From Drosophila pseudoobscura (Eukaryota; Arthropoda; Insecta; Diptera; Drosophilidae), in NCBI RefSeq assembly GCF_009870125.1, contig NC_046680.1, positions 9,114,001 through 9,178,000 of the forward strand: DNA of 64,000 nt. The letters are read 5' to 3'. Shown here in pieces: positions 45,001 to 59,095 of the stretch. Position 1 is the first letter of the stretch. The number at the start of each line of letters is the position of its first letter. The position numbers and the translations under genes are program-made. The notes beneath the pieces were generated by a model. It was given only the letters and a program-made list of their open reading frames with translations. It was not told the origin of the DNA and made no database searches.

Positions 45001-48000
45001 CTCGTACTGGTAATGAGCGAATGTTCAAAAACTAGAAAAACAGCCACGGAAGCTGAGCAATTGTTAAATGCCCTACAAAAAGGATGTCAACTTGTGGGTG
45101 TCCAACTTTGTAATGAGTGATAAGACTGAGCTGGGATTAGGCCCAACAAGTTGTAATACTTTAAGTACTAAGAATATCTGATCCAACACCTGGCGGAGGG
45201 TGCTCAGGCCTGCCCTCAGGGTCCCCTGCTCGTCCTTGGGAGGCAACTTTAGCAATTCCGTTGCTGAGTCCTTGTCATAAATCTACATTTTAATAATCAC
45301 TTTGCTGCCCTGTCTCCTGTCCCTGCCCAACATCTGGCAGCTGCGACTCTATTTTGAGTCTTACAAAATGGCCGACTCGACAGAATAGAACTTTAGAAGG
45401 TTTTCTGTGTGTTTCGTGTAGGTGAGTTTCCTATTTTTTTCGACGTTTACCAAATGACGACAAATTGTGACAAATGAACCACGATAATAAGCTCGTAAAT
45501 GGAATTTTTAAGCAAAAGTTCTTCGCTGCCAGAACGCAGATAGAAATGGTTGCGGTTGCCAAGATTTTGCCATTCCATTTCGGCCTTATACGTTTGCTTC
45601 TTGCTGGTCTGGTGACCCAACCGGCCACAAGAACTAAGCCCATTTTTCAATTTCCGCCAGAGCAAACTCTTGCGGTTTTCGTTTCGACTCGGTTTAGGCT
45701 TGGTCGTTTCCTCCATTGCAAATTGCTTGTTATTGGAGAAAATAAATCGTCCTGAAAGACAAACAGTTTATAGGCAAACAGTAATTGCGTGTCCCTTAGA
45801 AATATCCCTCCCATTGGTTTAGCCATAAATGTGGTTTTTCCATTAGACCCTGAGGAAAACATGCAGAGATTTTGCTCCCCAGAGAAGAGTGGTACGGAGG
45901 TGCTTTCCCGGGAATTCAAACAACACTTTAATTAATATTAATCCCTCGCAGAAAAAGCTGCTTATGGCTTATTATAAAATATGGCTGGCTAGGCTCTGCC
46001 TCACTGCGAAACTCATTAAAAGTTAGCTCGGCTTCCGGCTAATCCCAGCCCATAATTAACTAGATTAAAGGCTTGAATTAATTATGAGATATTGAGTCAT
46101 GAATTATTATTAATCGTATTGGCCAAGTGTTTGCCCACAATTTTCAGTTACGCATTTAATTTGCTGACTGTTTTGGGGCCCAGCCAGCGAGGCATAAGCC
46201 ATTTAAATTAAACAGCACTGCACTCGGGGACACCTTTTCGTAGCTGTTCGAGAGGGGAAATTCTCTATATTATTTAGTCGAATTTCCCAGTCAAATGGCA
46301 ATTAAATATTTATCGAGGGAACCTTCCTCGAGCCACGATAAACACGTCGACCAGCGGACAGCAGGCCTGTGGGGGAATTCCATGAAAAGGTGCTAAAATT
46401 GTTGAAATATTTAAACAAAACCAACTTGGCCTAAACACTGGAAAGCAGCCAAAACAAAATGCATGCCATGTCCAGGTCTGCCCGATCCCCTGCACCCCTG
46501 CAGACACCTCGTGACCAGCGCACATTATCCGTACATTAGAGGTCCGACTCGGTGTCTGTCCCAGTCCCAGTCCCATTCACCGTGCACATTCTGTTGTCTG
46601 TTTTATTGGGTTGGCATTTACCTTCGGTGTTGTGGGGCATGCCACCTCCATCTGTGGGTGTGTGCTAGCGTGGAAAGACACAAAAAATCGCCAATTCAGC
46701 GGCCGAGTAATGTTTTTCAGCCTGCTTGGTGCGTGCGTGTCTCATGTCAATGCCGTTCTCTTCCTTTATTTCACTTTTTTTTTTTTCTTCTGTCGCATGC
46801 TTTTTAGATCCGCCTTTTTGTTCGTGGCCAACCGGGAGGCAGCCAACAAAAACAACAGCACTTAACATTTTACTTAAATGGCTTGCCCCACCGCTGCCAC
46901 TGCCACTGCCACTGCCCCTGCCCCTGCTACTGTTGGTGTTGCTGCTGCTTTTGTGTTTTTGTGGGCCTCCTGGCGGTGTAAATGGAATTACAAGCTTGCT
47001 TAAAACCGAAAATCCAATTAGGAGAGCTGCTGTGCTGTGCTGTGCTGTGCCGCTGTTTTATCGCAGTTGTAGCTGCCGAGATGTTCCTGTTCGCTGACAA
47101 CACCTGCTGGAACGAGGGGTCTTCTATAGCTGTCGCTCGGTTGGTAGTTCCTTATTTAACGTTAACATGGTGGCCACAAGTCCCCCACTTCCTTGGTTTC
47201 TTGGTTTCCTCATACATATTGTCCTTTCATTCTTTGCGGGGAAATATACATAACTCTATTTCGACTCTATTCTGGTGTACATCTCTTTCGGCATCACTTA
47301 GTCCATATCAAAAGTCGATCCATATCGGTTTCGCTATTGCACAATCATAATGTATCATTGTCGAATGGCAACCAAACCCCGCCCAATTAGAGCAAACAAC
47401 CGCCCGAATGTAGTTCGAATTACCATAGCGCACTCGCACTCACAGGCAATTGTTGGTTTTGGCATTGATCGGGGGTTCCGGGAGCGAGGCGGGGCGGGGC
47501 GGGGGGCTGTGGCATCGCCATAAACTATAATTAGTGAGGGTATGCTACTGCAGGGAGTACGAGGCCAGCCCCGGCCATGCCACAGACCCCCCAAAACAAA
47601 TCGCCAGACAAACAACTCGACCCAAAAGACATTAGAGCAAATGCGTAAGCCCATGTTTATGTCGGTCAATGGGGGCTCATGTGTTTGTGTTAGTTAGCCT
47701 TGTGCATTTGTGAATCGGTTGCACACAGCCAAAGCAACTCCAAAGCCAAGACCTGGCGAAGCCGCAAGCTTTATGCCAAAATGCGAAATGCATACACAAG
47801 AAACCATCCTCAAATGGCTTTCGATTTTTGTCCTTTTTTGGGGACATTTGCTTGAGTGTGTGTGTGTGTCTGTGTGCACTCCAATTTGCATATAAAATGG
47901 CCAAAATCGTTGTTTTGGTTTTGGTTAGAAATGGCTTTAGTTGTGGCTAAGGCCATATGCGGGCTTCCTTGTTTGACTTTCAGTATGTACGCTTTTTTTT

Positions 48001-49337
48001 CCTTTCTGAGGCTCCGCACGAAAGTACGTTCATTGTGCTGGCCGTGGCGTGGCTTCCTGTTGTTGCTGCTAATATTGCTTTAAAGTCCAGCCGAATGGGC
48101 CAGAAGTTTACAACTAGGCCAACGCCATTAGCCTGTCGTTGGAGCGCGATGGCTGTGAATAATGATGAAGTTCTGACTGGATCCGATGGGCGTGCTTTGA
48201 AAGAGTTAAATGTTCGCGTGAAGTGAGCGAAGTGGATTAAATTATGGACTAGGACACAACGTCTAGGCCTGTAGACGTTAAGGCCAACTGGAACGCATCT
48301 TGGTAGAGCCCCAAGCCTCCAAGATCCTTCCACCTATAATTAAGTGTGGACTCAGTGGCAAAGGCGAGTGCGTCTCTCTGCGCGGCTCCTCTTCTTTGAG
48401 ATCTCGTGCGCGCCTAATTAGCCGTCTCATACACATCTGCATATGAATGGCTTAAGAGGGGGTTACGCCTCCAGAGACACGCCCAGCCCTATAATTAAGC
48501 CTACAAAGAGAGAGAGAGAGATCCAGTGAGGAGCCGTGGATGTGTCACACACGTGAGCTTGGGCTGGAAACTGTCGTCTAACAGCTACTGACGCTGTCCT
48601 CTTTGGTTATGCGCCTCGGTGACAGTTTCCTCCAAGTTTTTAATGAGGCTGAGGAGGCTTTACATTTCTCCTTCTCCCATGCCCGCGACTTGATTGTGCC
48701 CCAGGCAAATTATGGCTAAAACCTGTCAGCGGCTGCAACGTCTTAATAGGATTTCAAGATTTTATATTATTTAGGAGCGTTGTGGATCCGTGGAGTTGCC
48801 GTTTGAATACCCCAAGGGCGAGTGGGTGGAGGCACAAAAGTTTGGGCCTAGGCTTCGCCGGCAAATGCTGAAACTTGGGCTTGTTTTTGGCAAGTGACAA
48901 ACACTTTGGTTGCCTCACACTTGAAAATAAATTGCACAACACGAAAAGTTTGCGTTTCCGTGGAGTGGAGCCCTGCTGCTTTGTCAAATAATGTGTGAAT
49001 GGAGGAATTGGGAATCCTCTAGAGCACAGAGATGGGGAGCTGTAAAGCAGATTTCCTGGATATTCTCCAGTGCTGGGATCTTTTGAAACATTCCGCCACA
49101 TGGGCTCTGGGTGGGAGTGGGGCATGGGGTCAACCTGGCACTTACCTTTGTCGTTCGGATCAAACTCAGCCTCGAGCTCTGCCTTGGTCTGTTCTGCCGA
49201 GGAGCCGGCTGCCTCCTCGACTCCTGCAGCACTTGCGGCGGCCCCATTGTTGGTCACAGTTTTGGTTTCCGATTTTTTCATGGTTTCTCTCACTTTGTGG
49301 CCTCGAAAGACGGCTTGAATTTTTGTTGCGGCTTTTG
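42070..49337 (-). CDS. igl: Igloo, IQ-motif calmodulin-binding protein (last two exons)
   Basis: Neuronal calmodulin-binding protein related to neuromodulin/neurogranin. Two C-terminal coding exons are seen: 49337-49146 and 42296-42070, joined in phase 1 (donor AAAG|GTAAGT, acceptor CTCCTAG) across a 6.85-kb intron. The first has an IQ motif, AATKIQAVFRGHKVRE, then Ala/Glu-rich sequence ending in FDPNDK. The last exon has two more, ALKIQSTFRGHLARKL and AATKIQASFRGHKTRRD, separated by an acidic segment, and stops at TAA 42070-42072. The first exon here starts in the middle of a codon, so upstream exons exist. No plausible N-terminal exon is visible up to 64000, so the gene is partial. IQ motifs bind Ca-free calmodulin and may buffer it in growth cones, which is knowledge of the family. 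Confidence 0.85.
43369..43404. repeat. TA/ATAC microsatellite
   Basis: Alternating AT run with a few GT/AC steps inside the last igl intron. Confidence 0.9.
44719..44745. repeat. GT dinucleotide repeat
   Basis: About 13 uninterrupted TG units. Confidence 0.95.
46895..46960. repeat. CCACTG/CCCCTG tandem hexamers
   Basis: About seven imperfect six-base units followed by GCTGCT sequence; intronic low complexity. Confidence 0.8.
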
Positions 49338-52300
49338 CTGTAATCAAAAGTGGAGAGCAGAGACAAAAGAAAAAGATAGAAGTTCATTAATTGGGTTGAA
49401 AGTGCAGAAAAGTTTCCCTCTTAGTGGAAACTCAATATGGAACTAAGGGACTTCGATCACTTCTATAAAACGGTCAGAAAATCAATAAAAATGAGCTCCG
49501 TTCCGGCCAAGTTCTCCAACTTTTTCTCTAATTAACTTCAAAGGAATTCTCCAGCCACCCAGCCCCCGGGGCTGTTCAATCGATTTCGACCGGAGCTGAA
49601 GGAATGCTCCGAATTTCTGGCCCCCTGCCATTTGACTCCAAGGAAACAGGAAAAAGGGAAAGTTCTCTTCGGCTAATAAACTTCAGGCGCAAGTTTCGTA
49701 AGGCCGAAGGATAAGAAGGATAAAGAATCGCAAAGAAACGGAGGAAACGGACGAAGGCTATGTGCAATAAACAGAGATATATCGACCATGTTTCTACGAG
49801 CATTCCTGGGTCAGCATTCATTTTTTATGGCATTTTTCACGCAGATACCAAGCAAGCAAAAAAAAAAGTGCTGCCGTCCTTGAATAAGTTATAATAAATT
49901 GACACGTGAGGCTTTTGGTACGGGCATTCCTGCCAAACACTATCAATAAGGAAAAGGCAACGGCAACGGCAAAAGCGAAACCGAAACAGAGGCCATTTCT
50001 AAAAAAAAAAATGGTTGTTTGTGCCTGGCACAGGGCTGCCTCACCGGAAAGGGGTCTGGGGCAGGGGCAGGTTGTGGCAAGGTTGGCGCTGTCAAGTGGC
50101 GAGTGCTATGCTTTTAATAGCTGCCCACAGCGGCTGAAACTGCTCTCCGGCACTTCCCATTAAATCATCGGTTATCCCCTGCTATCGAGTGAGAGCTGAA
50201 CGGCATGGAGCGAAATTCTCGCCACGCTTTAAGGATTGTTTCTCAAATTTAAGTGCTTTAGGCATCGGAACTGTAATCAAATTATCTCATTTGTAATGCA
50301 ACACTTTTTCCATGAATAAAAATCCAATATATTCCGGGCTACAAGCAGCTGCTGTTTGTATGTTTTTTGATTGACAAAAAAATAGGAAAATTTTACACCA
50401 AATTGAGTTTATTTATCCCACATCTGGTCCGCATGCAGGCATTTGTTCAGGCCGGTTTTTCAGCAAAAACAATATAGCATTATAGCATAAATGGAAATGT
50501 GTTTTTATGGCCTACATTGGGGAAATCCTGAAAAAGCTGCTCCCATATTCAATAATTTAAAGAAAAATATAAAAACAGAGGCCACCAGGCAGGCTCCTTT
50601 GAGAGGTGCTTTTTGAACTATAATACGGGTATATGCGTGTTTCCAATTAGCATTCGTTTTATGTCAGCAGAGCCATCAAAAAAGCTTCGAATAGCCGGGA
50701 AAACTAATGAACATAAACCACTGTCATCCTCTAATTAGAAACTAAAAACGGAAAATGAAAATTTATACGTGCCGTCTGGCGGCGGAGCCTAATGGCCTCG
50801 GCTTTAGTGTGGCCATCAAACGGAGCGAATTATGTGTGGGGCAAGGCAAGGTTATTTATTAAATAAATATTGCATGCGCCTCATTAAACAGAAAAATGAA
50901 GGCAGGCGCTAAAAAATGCCAAAAGGCTCCGCTGAACGCTCCTCCGCGAAATAAAATTGGATAACCGCAGAAGGAGATGGAGCAGGGGAAGTGGATGGGG
51001 CAGGACAGATGGAGTGGCATACTCGTATAGGTAGACATTCACACCTGTGTCTCTCGCCCCGGAACATCGACACGCGAACGGGCGGGAGTATAAAGTGCCT
51101 GACACTAAACGCAGCACGCACCCAATTACACACGGCGTATACGCAATTTGGTGCCAGGAACAGGAACCGCGCGTGGCAGCTCCATCTCTCATGCTTAATT
51201 CATTCATAATTTGCCATTTGGCAGGCAATAACCCGAAACCATTTCCGTTTCCGCCGAGAACGCACAGAATCTGATTACATTTGTCAAGCTGCGAGTGCTT
51301 CCTGCTCTTCCTGCTACGCATCCTGTGGGATTTCTGAGCTGCTTCCCAGGAATGGGAGTACCACAATGACCAAGCAAAGTTATTTTCGTAATTAAAATTC
51401 ACTCCGTATTCCTCCTCGAACTTCTGCGTCCACGGGCTCACGACTCTGACAATTGTCCTTTCAAAAACACTTTTTTCTGTCTTAATTAATGGAATTTCAG
51501 CGGCAGCTGTGCAGTAGTTCTGTTGTTTTCTGCTAAGCCAATTTTTCCTGCTAATGGAAATTAAACTACAGAGGGGGATATTTGCTGGCTCTGCGGGATC
51601 TGTAGTACTCCTACGGTAATGAGGCATCCCCCACAGAGGACTAACCCTGACCTCGTAGAAGCGCCGGCTTATTCCTGGAATGCTCTAGTACATTCCTTTC
51701 AATCAAAATGCGTCCTGCGCGGCAGTAGCCTGCAACAAATTACGTGCAATTTATTATTTTAATTAAATCGTTGACTGTCGGTGGGCTGGTGCAGTTTAAC
51801 TGGAATTTCTCCTGCCATTACAGCGGTTGCACAGGTGCCGCAGGTCTGCTGCTGGCACAAGAAACAATAATACGGGCAACAGGAGGCGGAAAGAATGCTA
51901 AACTGAGGCACAGAATGCCTGGAGAATATTAAAACGAATGAGTTATGCAGGAGACCGGAGACAGCAGCCAAGGAGCCAGCGAGAAAACTTGGCCCAGGTG
52001 CGCCTTGGCCTTAGAGCCATAAACTCCGAGCATAGTCGGGCCATGGCTTAAATAAATAAGCAAACAACGGAAGCACGGGGAAGCATCAACTGAACCAGTT
52101 TCCCCTCTATTTTCAATTATTTTGTCAAGAGAAATCTGAAATGTTTTTGTCAGGTTAAATTCCAAAAGCAAAAAAAAGGATTAATAAAAATATAAGAGGA
52201 TGTCAGGTTGACTTTTAATGGGCAGTCAGTTCCCCAGACAGCAATAAAGTTGGTAATTAATTCCGCTTTGATCTGCCAACCGCACGGACAGACCAATTTC

Positions 52301-53318
52301 CAATGAAAGTCCAATCTGGCTTTGTAGCTCTTTTCATACCAGAAGCCAGGCGCAAACCAGTTCCATATTCACAGCCGGCTCTTTGGAATTCCCACAGTCC
52401 TCGTTAACCTGCCGGGGAGTTTGACAAAGCCCATTAAAGATTCGTATGGGGTGCTTGGCGAAACTTTGCCCCATTTAGATTCACTTGGCCAGCCACATGG
52501 GTCCATCAACAGCCGCACTCGGAATTGATGGGGCAAGTGCGGAGGCACTTGCGACTGTGATAATTTGGTGGCAAATTGATACCTCCATGATGTGTTCATT
52601 TATGAGGTCAGGCACGGGGTCACGAGCTGTATTACAACTGGTATTCCACAGTCCCACAGTTGTGGGACCTCTCGATTTATACAGTTGACATTCCTAATTT
52701 ATGGCCGTGACTCTCTTTGTGTTCGGCAGCCATGTACGCTGTTTGCCTCCGGCCACTATTTTCCGCAGTGCGTGCCATTTTTGCCACTGCTCCTCCGCCT
52801 TCGATGGCCTTGAGTAGGGCGAACAATCGATATCGGTTTTATAAAACGCGAATGTTAATCAGGTGAACGTTTTGCTGTTGATTCGGTGGCGTGCGAAATG
52901 GAAATGTTTGTCGCACGTGCCACAAATAGAGGGCGGCGGGTGGCAATACGAAATATAGTGCATCGCTCGATATTGCCCGGGAACCACTCTTGTCTATTGA
53001 TTGCAGTTCATATTTATTTCTTAGCCTCAAAGGCGGTGCCATGCCTTATACTGAACAAATTATCGGAATTTATGTGATGTCATTCTCCTAACTAGGGGCG
53101 GCACCTAATTGCAGAGCTTTGGCTGGTCGAGTTATGTGCCGACCGGACAGGACTGTGCCATTAATTACAGGCTCTTATCTGAGTTATATGTGACTTACCA
53201 ACACTCTCGTTCAGATGGCACCATAATGAACAGGCTTTGCATAATTAAGCCCGGGCTGACCACAATACACCATTATTCTGGCCGAATGGCTGAGGGGAGT
53301 CGGTACATGCGTAAGGGC

Positions 53319-53370
53319 CAGGCCCAGGACCAGGACCAGCACCAGCACCAGCACCAGGTCCAGGAACAGG
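53319..53370. repeat. CCAGGA/CCAGCA tandem repeat
   Basis: About eight six-base units of the form ACCAGC/ACCAGG in intronic DNA. Confidence 0.85.
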
Positions 53371-56300
53371 GAAATTGAAAACAGCATTCATGTGTGTACG
53401 AGTTGCGATAAAAACCCACTTCTCTGAAAACATTGGCCATTCAATTGTTCATTAATTTCTATAGAAATCCATTATTCGTTTTTCAATTTCCATTAGAATT
53501 GCTTTTCCAATAAAAAAATTACAATGCCAGCTGTTTTGATACCCTTTCCATACAATCAAGGATAACTATGGAAATTTTATGATCTTACTCCTTTCCCTCC
53601 CCACTGATTGTCGGGGAAACTCGATTATTCCATTAAGATAATCGCTTCGATTAGCCTGTCAGTTGAGGCCCTAATCAGTTAGTCGACACACGACCGATTT
53701 CCAACAGATTGATGCCTGTGTAAACTTACAGAAAATTGCGCATACGAAGCGTAGGCCTCGGACAAGGGACAATACAAAGTTTAACTACTTGATATGCAGA
53801 CGAGGAGGCATTGGAAATTATGAAGATGCAAGAGATGATGACAGCTGTGGACCGTTCTGCCACAGGGGAATTCGTTCGGTGGCCCTAGGCTGGTCACGTT
53901 TCACTCGAGAAAAGAACGTAAAATAAATAAACCCATTTGTTAACCATTTGACTACGTGTCGAGATCATTTGAGTGGTCTGTTTGCCAACGAACTGTTAAG
54001 TTCTGTGAGTATTTGCTTTCATTGGAGTTGGAGCTGCAATTGGAAGCTCCTCGTTTGAAATTTAATTAGTTTCAATGGCTGTGGAAAGTTTTCAATTAAA
54101 TTAACACAACTTTGATGCTTTTTAGTGCTGCTCCGAATGTTTTAGTTCTCGGCAAGAAAAGCAATCAAATGAAGTCGACTATCATTATTCATTTAAACCC
54201 TCTAACAGGAAGGAGAGGCAAATAAAAGAGTAAGCAAAGTTTTGTGTTTTAGATACAATTTAAAAGTGGAGAATACTCGTCTCTTAAATAAGTGTGGCCA
54301 GATTGCCTGCAGCGCTGCCGGATGTGCGCTCTCCTCGCCTCTCCTCCACCTGCCATTAGCATATTTCCGGTCTATTTATGAAAGCGCCTCGCGTTCGCCA
54401 TGTATGGTCTGGCCCCTCCAGAGCATTCCGCCCCAGAGTTGCGAGCGTTGGAAGTATTTATTATTAAAATGCTACTCAAAAATTCGCCTCTAACTTTTGG
54501 CAACAAAATTAAAACAGTCCGCAGGCGAGGCTCGCGCCAACGCAGCACAAAAAGTTGGCCATAAAGAAAAGAACAGCGAGGGCGAAAAAATGCTATCCAC
54601 TGACAGTCCCATTTGCCCTTTTTCCAGTATTCACTCCTACGAAACTATGTGGCCAGATCCGGCACTGAAGGCAGGACCAAAACTCCAGCCCTATGGCGAG
54701 GCCTTCAAAAGTTATATTTATTAATAAAGAATCCACTCGTTCAGCCCGCTATCTGCATGCATCCTCCCTTCTTCTCCTCCTCCTGCCCTTTTCGCCACTC
54801 GAATTGCTGTCCTTTTGTGGAGGCCAATTGAAATTGAAACTTATTACGTCGATGACGCAGTGAGCACTCCTGATGCTGCCACGGCGCGGCGGCAACAGGC
54901 AACCAGAGCCCATAAAAAGCAAGTGCAGCAGTGCAAAGGGTCCGCCCTGTGGTCCTTGGGCATCTGGGAAGAGTTAAAGTTCAAGCCGTGCCAGCGGTAA
55001 CTGCGCTGGGCTGGCATGCCAAATAGCAATTTGCTGACTGGTCCTTTTGGCCGGGCCAGGGCTCCAGATTGCCATAATTGCGCAGCCTTTTGATGCTCCT
55101 CCCCTCCTCCTCATTGAGGTACATAGTTTCCCCCCAAATTAATCTTCCTACAAGATACTCGAATGGTTTTGTTACACGTCTGCTTGAAGCTGATGGGAAT
55201 CGAAGCGAGAACTATAGATTTCAATGCATTGAGGCTTGAAAGGAGTATGATATAGGATGCCCTCTAGATTCTTTGCTTTTCTTTTTGAATGTTGATTTTA
55301 TATTATTTTATGTTCAGGTCAGTTTCCATTAGGTTTCTGCTCTCAGCCCCTCGACGGGTGTGGGAATTAATTGCAAGCTGACATGCGAAAATTTAATTTC
55401 CACCTTGTAATGTACACCAAAAACATAACGTAAAAGAAACTTTCTAAAGAGTCATGCTTATGGGGATCCCTTTCCTTCCTCCCGCCCCTGCTTTTCCCAC
55501 GCTATTCCCGTTTTCATTATTTACCCGTGCAGCAGTTTCCGTTGCCATTTTGTGGTTTTTGTTTGGTTTCTTGTTGTTCTTTGGGTTTTTTTCGGTGCGG
55601 TTCCGTTTCCCTGATGCGTGAGCTATTGACTGGCATTGCCATTGTTGCCAGGCTCTTATATTTATGTTGGTAATTTATACTTAAACTTGTGGCGCATGTC
55701 CGTGCCCCTGCCGTTACTCATGGCTGCCACTTTTATTTATGGCTGCCGTCTTTTGTTTGCTCTTGAGTGCGATGGTTATTGTTTCACTCCAACTGGTTTA
55801 TGCACATTAATGTCATGTCCGAGTGTCGGATGAAATTAACAAAACTGTCACGACGCCAAGTGCGGAATATCTCTTCGCTCTTCTAAACTAAACTCGTCGC
55901 ACACATTGTTGTCTAACAATTTAATTGAATATACCAACAAAGGCTTAATTAACTGATTCTTGTCAGGGGTCTTAGCCGCATTTCACCTTGTATGCATACG
56001 AATACGAGTAGAACTGGGTCAGCACTCTCGCTTCGACAGTGCCAGTGTCTTCCAAGCCAATCCCAAATGCACTAATGCCACGCCAATGGACTGTCAGTGT
56101 CGCAAAATAAATGACAAATAAGAGCCAAACTAAGTCAAATTAAGTGGCATGTCATGTGGCCCCAGAAGAGACCCGGTCCCAACATTTCTCTTCCATTTGC
56201 GCTGACAAAGAAAGCCTGTCCGAGCGACCGCTAGAAAGGGGAGAACGAAGCCCAGAATTAAATTAACTCATGACTGTCCCCCAAAGAGTCATAACAAAAG

Positions 56301-58907
56301 TGAGGGAGTGGGGGTACCCGTGTGTAGTCCAGTGCAAACATGCAAATGCAAACATTGGGGGGATCTCAAGTGTCATTTTGTGGGGCATGTGGCAGGCAAG
56401 CAAATGAAAGAACAACAGCCGCCCCGAATAGCCAAAGACAAGTCGGCAGTCCAAAGAAGACAGAATCAGTTTATGGAAAGGCGAAAGTAGGCAACAAAAT
56501 AACTCAAAACGATACTCTTTATTGGCAACCAAAAGATAGGAGTTCAAAGAAAAAAGTGTAGTAACTCGAGATGTTCCCATAGATTGCCCAACTTCAGTGT
56601 CAGATGAGGATGTGGATGATATGGGACAACGGCACCATAAAGTGTCAGACCATGAAAATTGCAGCTGTTGAGTGGAAACTCTAAGCCCAATGGAATTTTT
56701 GTTTATGTTGTTTTGTATCTGTAGTCGTCGAGGCATTTGTGTGGCTAAAAGACAACAGAGCGGGGCGGGTAGTGGGGGTGCTCCAGTGGGTGGAAAGCGG
56801 AGCTCAGCGCAAAAGCAGCTTACCAAAAATGTTTTGTCACTCAATGTGTTTGCCCACTGACAACAGCCAGAGTTTGCCAACGCAACGAAAATATATGCGA
56901 AAAGTCAATTTTAGAACAATTTTCGCAGCATTTCAAGCGAAAGAGTAAACGAAAGCAAGCCAATATCGATGTAAAAGGCAACTAATTGAAAACTCCTCAC
57001 CCCACTGAGTAAATACACTCTGTGCTCTGTGGAAAGCCAATCATCTAGTTGAAGACATATCCCTGGTAAATATTTCTCAGACACTCTAAAGATATCAGAC
57101 ACCATGGGGCGAGAAGGAGGAATGAGGAATGTATGCCAGTGCCTCATGCAGTTTGGGCAAATTGATTTTATGCTCGAAATACTTTTAGCTTGTTTGCATT
57201 TCAATGTTGTCGCAATTAAATATTAAAATCAATTACAGTCCTCCGAGCAGGTGCTTTGCCTCGGTGCTCCTGCGGCTCATTTTTGTGTCGCCCAAAAGGG
57301 ACTCGTGCTGGGTGATGGGGAAACTGCAGCCTGCAGCCATTTTCATTATAAACACAAAATTTAAGCAGAATACTCGAAGATGTTAGAGGGAGGTATCCGA
57401 TGACATAGAGCAGCGGATTGGAAAATGACCCCAGATTAAATATGTTAAATTTAAAGGAGACGGAATCTCACATACCATACTCGTAGAAGAAGCCAGGCAA
57501 ATGAGTGACTCAACAAACGAATTCCTTGGCAAATACCATCCAATTGAATGAGATTCCCCATTCCCTAAGCGTAGCCGTAAATCAAGGGTCTTTGCCAGCT
57601 ATTTATGCCTTCCCGCAGAATCTTCACTCAATTCATATTTACATGGAATGCTGGTTATTTTTTGGCCCACAATAGTTTGTGTGGCAAGAGTCAAACAAGC
57701 CAAGGCTAGAGCCGCAGAGCCACAGAAATAGCACAAGCCAAGTGGAGCAAGGGGAGACAGAGTCCGGATGGACTGGGCGGCATGCAGAGCGAGATACGGA
57801 CAGAGTGAGCGTCAAATTTGTAGCCTCAACAATATTTAAAGGGGGTAACGAAGAGCGCGGGAACGAGGCAACGAGGCAACGGGAGGAACGAAAAATGTGG
57901 CCAAAAAGGACTTGCGACCCTTTTGGCCTGGAGCTCTGTTGCCCGACTCCACGATTTAAGGGCGGATAATAAAAACGGATTTACAGTTATGAGCACAAAC
58001 ATGCCGTAAAGCAAATAAATGAGAGCGCAAATCCAAGAGAAGGTGGCAAATGCTCGTATTTGCAGGACCTTGGTCGTCGCTCCATGCGCTCCTTGCGCTC
58101 ACCGTCCTGGACAAACACGACAGCAATCCCAATCCAATTAAAGAGAAAGCAATTCCACGGAATCCGTTTCAGCCTTGGTTTCCCCCCCCCCTCGAAAGTG
58201 AGATTCGTTTGATAACGTCCAAGTGGAACGCTCAATTTAATTAGATACTTGATGACGGAACAGGACTGAACGGAACTGAATGGAACTTAACGGAACGGTG
58301 CAGATCTTGGGTCACAGACAACGCCCATGGTCTCACTTCCGCCCTCGATGGGGGGAGGCCAAAAGCTCTTGAGGAAACTGATTAACAAAGGCCAAAAGCA
58401 TCAGAAGGCTCGGCTCTTTGGCCTGCATTGTGCTGATTGAAGAGTTCGTGGACAGTTGCATTGTCAGCAGAGCACACACACACACACAACATGCAACAAA
58501 GGCTTCCTCTATGGGGCATGACACACTTTATACTCTTCACAGCTGAAGGGCCCCTTCTCTACTGAATTGAATAGTGTTGCTAACGGAAGCATAAGTGCAT
58601 AAATTGTTGGAATATTGTGTGCTACTTATGTACACACATATGTATATGCTTCAGTTTGAATATTAATATCTATACTAGTTTTTATCTCCAGGCAGCTATC
58701 TATCAGAGGGTATGCTTCCCTTCGTGGCATTCCAAAGCAGCGTTTTCCCCTTGAATTTATTCGAGTTTGACGCCTTATCGAAAATGGGGGCGTTACGACA
58801 TTATCAGCGCCTGCATCTACGTCATTGCACATTAAAATTGCAAAAAGTACTACACAGTCGAGTGGGTCCCGGACGGGGAGGTCCTTCAGGCAGCACACAG
58901 ACCCACC

Positions 58908-58942
58908 AAAACACACACACACACAGACACAGACACAGAGCA
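58908..58942. repeat. CA dinucleotide and CAGACA repeat
   Basis: A short AC run followed by ACAGAC units. Confidence 0.85.
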
Positions 58943-59066
58943 CCACGTAAGACTTTCAATCAGAGTGCATTGAAACGGAAATTCTGCGCTGCAGCGCAGA
59001 AAGGCAGGAAATACATGCTCCACTGGCGGACTGACGTACTGAAGGACTAAAGGACTAAAGAACGGA

Positions 59067-59095
59067 GACAGACCAGACCAGACCAGACCAGACCA
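59067..59095. repeat. ACCAG pentanucleotide repeat
   Basis: About five AGACC units in tandem. Confidence 0.9.

Larger units (their letters stand above)
42297..49145 (-). other. igl: Last intron of igl
   Basis: 6849-bp intron. It contains an AT dinucleotide tract near 43369-43404, a GT tract near 44719, a CCACTG-type repeat near 46890-46930 and one copy of a 19-base motif at 43674-43692 shared with 51128-51146. No nested gene was recognised. Confidence 0.65.

Noticed and set aside
56263-56880. 205-codon minus-strand frame upstream of igl exons
   Set aside because: Length is near what chance allows in 64 kb; no domain and no N-terminal igl-like sequence was seen.
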